Source of the DNA: Anaerolineae bacterium
Lineage (GTDB): Bacteria > Chloroflexota > Anaerolineae > Anaerolineales > UBA4823
Assembly: GCA_030622805.1 (NCBI GenBank)
Contig: JAUXFR010000106.1
Location: 1-5,654, forward strand
Length of the DNA stretch: 5,654 bases
Reading direction: 5' to 3'
Position numbers and translations under genes: made by a program. Position 1 is the stretch's first letter. Every line of letters starts with the position of its first letter. Below, piece after piece: positions 4,718 through 5,654 of this stretch. Under the pieces are notes generated by a model. It had not been told where the DNA came from. It made no database searches and saw only the letters and a program-made list of their open reading frames with translations.

Positions 4718-5654
4718 CTATCTATCCCTGCGAATAACAACCAACGTCAGATCATCCGAGCGGGGCGCATCCTGGATAAATTCCGTCACGGACCGGTCTA
4801 ATACATCGATGAACTGATTCGCTGTCAATTCCTTCCTATCTGTTCGTTCTTTCTCCGATAAAAACACCGCTTTCTCGACAGTTTGGGTCAGACGTTCATC
4901 ACCATACAGTTCATAACTGGCGGAGGCGGCCTCTGTAAGTCCGTCAGTGTACAGGATCATGTAATCCCCCTCTTCCAATAAAATTTCCCGCTCCTCAACC
5001 CGGTTCCCTTCTAAAACACCGAGCGCCATACCACCTTTTGTCAGGTATTGGATTTCCCTGTCCTTTTGCACCACCCAAAGAGGAGGATTATGTCCTGCAT
5101 TCGCATACGTCAGCTGCCCCGATTCAGTGGACAGGACAAGGTAGCATGCGGTGATAAACATGCCCTGCTCTGCATCTGGTACAAGGATATCATTGACCCA
5201 TGCCAGGACATCTGCTGGGGCGCTGATCTCTCTTGCAGCAGCACGAATCAATGTCCGCACAAGGGTCATATAAAGTGCAGCGGGCATGCCTTTATCTGCC
5301 ACGTCGGCGATAACAACGCCCAGCTTATTCTCCGGCAGTAGAAAACAATCATAGAAATCACCACCGACCTCGCGGGCAGTCAGCCAGCGTACGCTGATAT
5401 CCCAACCCGGCACATCCGGCAAAGTTCGCGGCAAAAAGGTGCGCTGTATCTCACGTGCGAGCTGTATCTCACGTTCAAGCCGCTCATGTTCAAGCATATC
5501 CTGCTGCAAATAAGCATTTTGCACAGCCAATGATGTCTGCTGCGAGACACCTGTTAATATCTCCAAACGCTTGCTGCGCAATCGCATGAAAGAACCCTCA
5601 CCAGGCAATAAATCCTCTATGATTACATCGGATTCTTCTACTAACAGCACCCCC
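4718..5654 (-). CDS. GAF-SpoIIE (RsbU-like) PP2C serine phosphatase, 5' end outside window
   Basis: The visible part begins with a segment resembling the end of a GAF sensory domain (GVLLVEESD, ending RLEILTGVSQQTSLAVQNAYL), then a coiled linker EREIQLAREIQRTFLP, then a complete SpoIIE-type PP2C domain. Numbering from the GTG at 5650, metal-binding acids are in VGGDFYD (D98, D101), VIADVADKG (D116, D119), ILYTDGLTEA (D236) and SDDLTLVVI (D299, D300); TYANAGHNPPLW (181-192) and GMALGV (207-212) are further family motifs. Such enzymes dephosphorylate anti-anti-sigma (STAS) proteins in partner-switching pathways; the GAF domain would supply the signal. The frame is open to the right edge and the first residues are mid-domain, so the true start lies outside the window and the GTG at 5650 is not used. 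No STAS or anti-sigma gene is visible downstream. All catalytic acids are present, so activity is expected. Confidence 0.95.
   Translation of the reverse strand, partial: GVLLVEESDVIIEDLLPGEGSFMRLRSKRLEILTGVSQQTSLAVQNAYLQQDMLEHERLEREIQLAREIQRTFLPRTLPDVPGWDISVRWLTAREVGGDFYDCFLLPENKLGVVIADVADKGMPAALYMTLVRTLIRAAAREISAPADVLAWVNDILVPDAEQGMFITACYLVLSTESGQLTYANAGHNPPLWVVQKDREIQYLTKGGMALGVLEGNRVEEREILLEEGDYMILYTDGLTEAASASYELYGDERLTQTVEKAVFLSEKERTDRKELTANQFIDVLDRSVTEFIQDAPRSDDLTLVVIRRDR
5443..5474 (-). repeat. In-frame 18-bp near-tandem duplication in the phosphatase linker
   Basis: The 14-base string GCTGTATCTCACGT occurs at 5443-5456 and again at 5461-5474, a period of 18 bases. Read on the minus strand it encodes two successive hexads, EREIQL and AREIQR, in the helical linker before the PP2C domain. 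The identical codons suggest a recent duplication or gene-internal copying. However, the REIQ-AREIQ amino-acid pattern is itself typical of this family, so it may be ancestral. Confidence 0.6.

Noticed and set aside
5648..5650. GTG as the start of the phosphatase gene
   Set aside because: The first visible residues read as the end of a GAF domain and the frame stays open to the window edge, so the gene most likely begins outside.

Overview
The window looks like a piece of a Chloroflexota chromosome, probably an Anaerolineae-type bacterium. This is an inference from gene content: a membrane-anchored LysM plus lamin-tail-like protein, a GAF-SpoIIE phosphatase, a YacP-type NYN nuclease, and a 'TGTCAYYCTGARCG' dispersed palindrome. 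No rRNA or other decisive marker is present. Base composition is balanced and all coding regions look native; I see no transposase, phage gene, tRNA or CRISPR array.

Layout. Positions 1-3855 hold five genes, all on the minus strand. In transcription order they are a LysM/LTD surface protein (3855-3184), a DUF1992 protein (3174-2737), dnaX (2688-1114), ebfC/ybaB (1030-701) and recR (527 to beyond position 1, so its 3' end is cut). dnaX-ebfC-recR is the classic clamp-loader / nucleoid-associated / recombination-mediator cluster. A good promoter lies before the LysM gene. A second, extended -10 promoter lies in the 48-bp gap before dnaX, placed so that its transcript would begin at or next to the dnaX AUG. 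The ebfC-recR gap carries an 87-bp imperfect palindromic repeat.

From 3967 to 4449 a YacP/NYN-domain nuclease gene runs on the plus strand, divergent from the LysM gene across 111 bp. Its only visible promoter element also predicts a leaderless transcript.

The 268-bp gap from 4450 to 4717 is the most interesting part. It has an AT-rich stretch with a -10-like box. After this come two long hairpins, an unpaired anti-Shine-Dalgarno-like linker, and a 14-bp GC-rich terminator hairpin with a T-rich tail. Together they suggest an independent small RNA of about 140 nt on the plus strand. Its unpaired segments are all C-rich (CCCTCCC, C7 and CCCTCCTT), as expected of an RNA that pairs with ribosome-binding sites. 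I could not match it to a family I know.

From 4718 to the right edge, on the minus strand, is the C-terminal part of a GAF-SpoIIE (RsbU-like) PP2C phosphatase, a stress or partner-switching regulator whose 5' end is outside the window. It converges on the small-RNA terminator.
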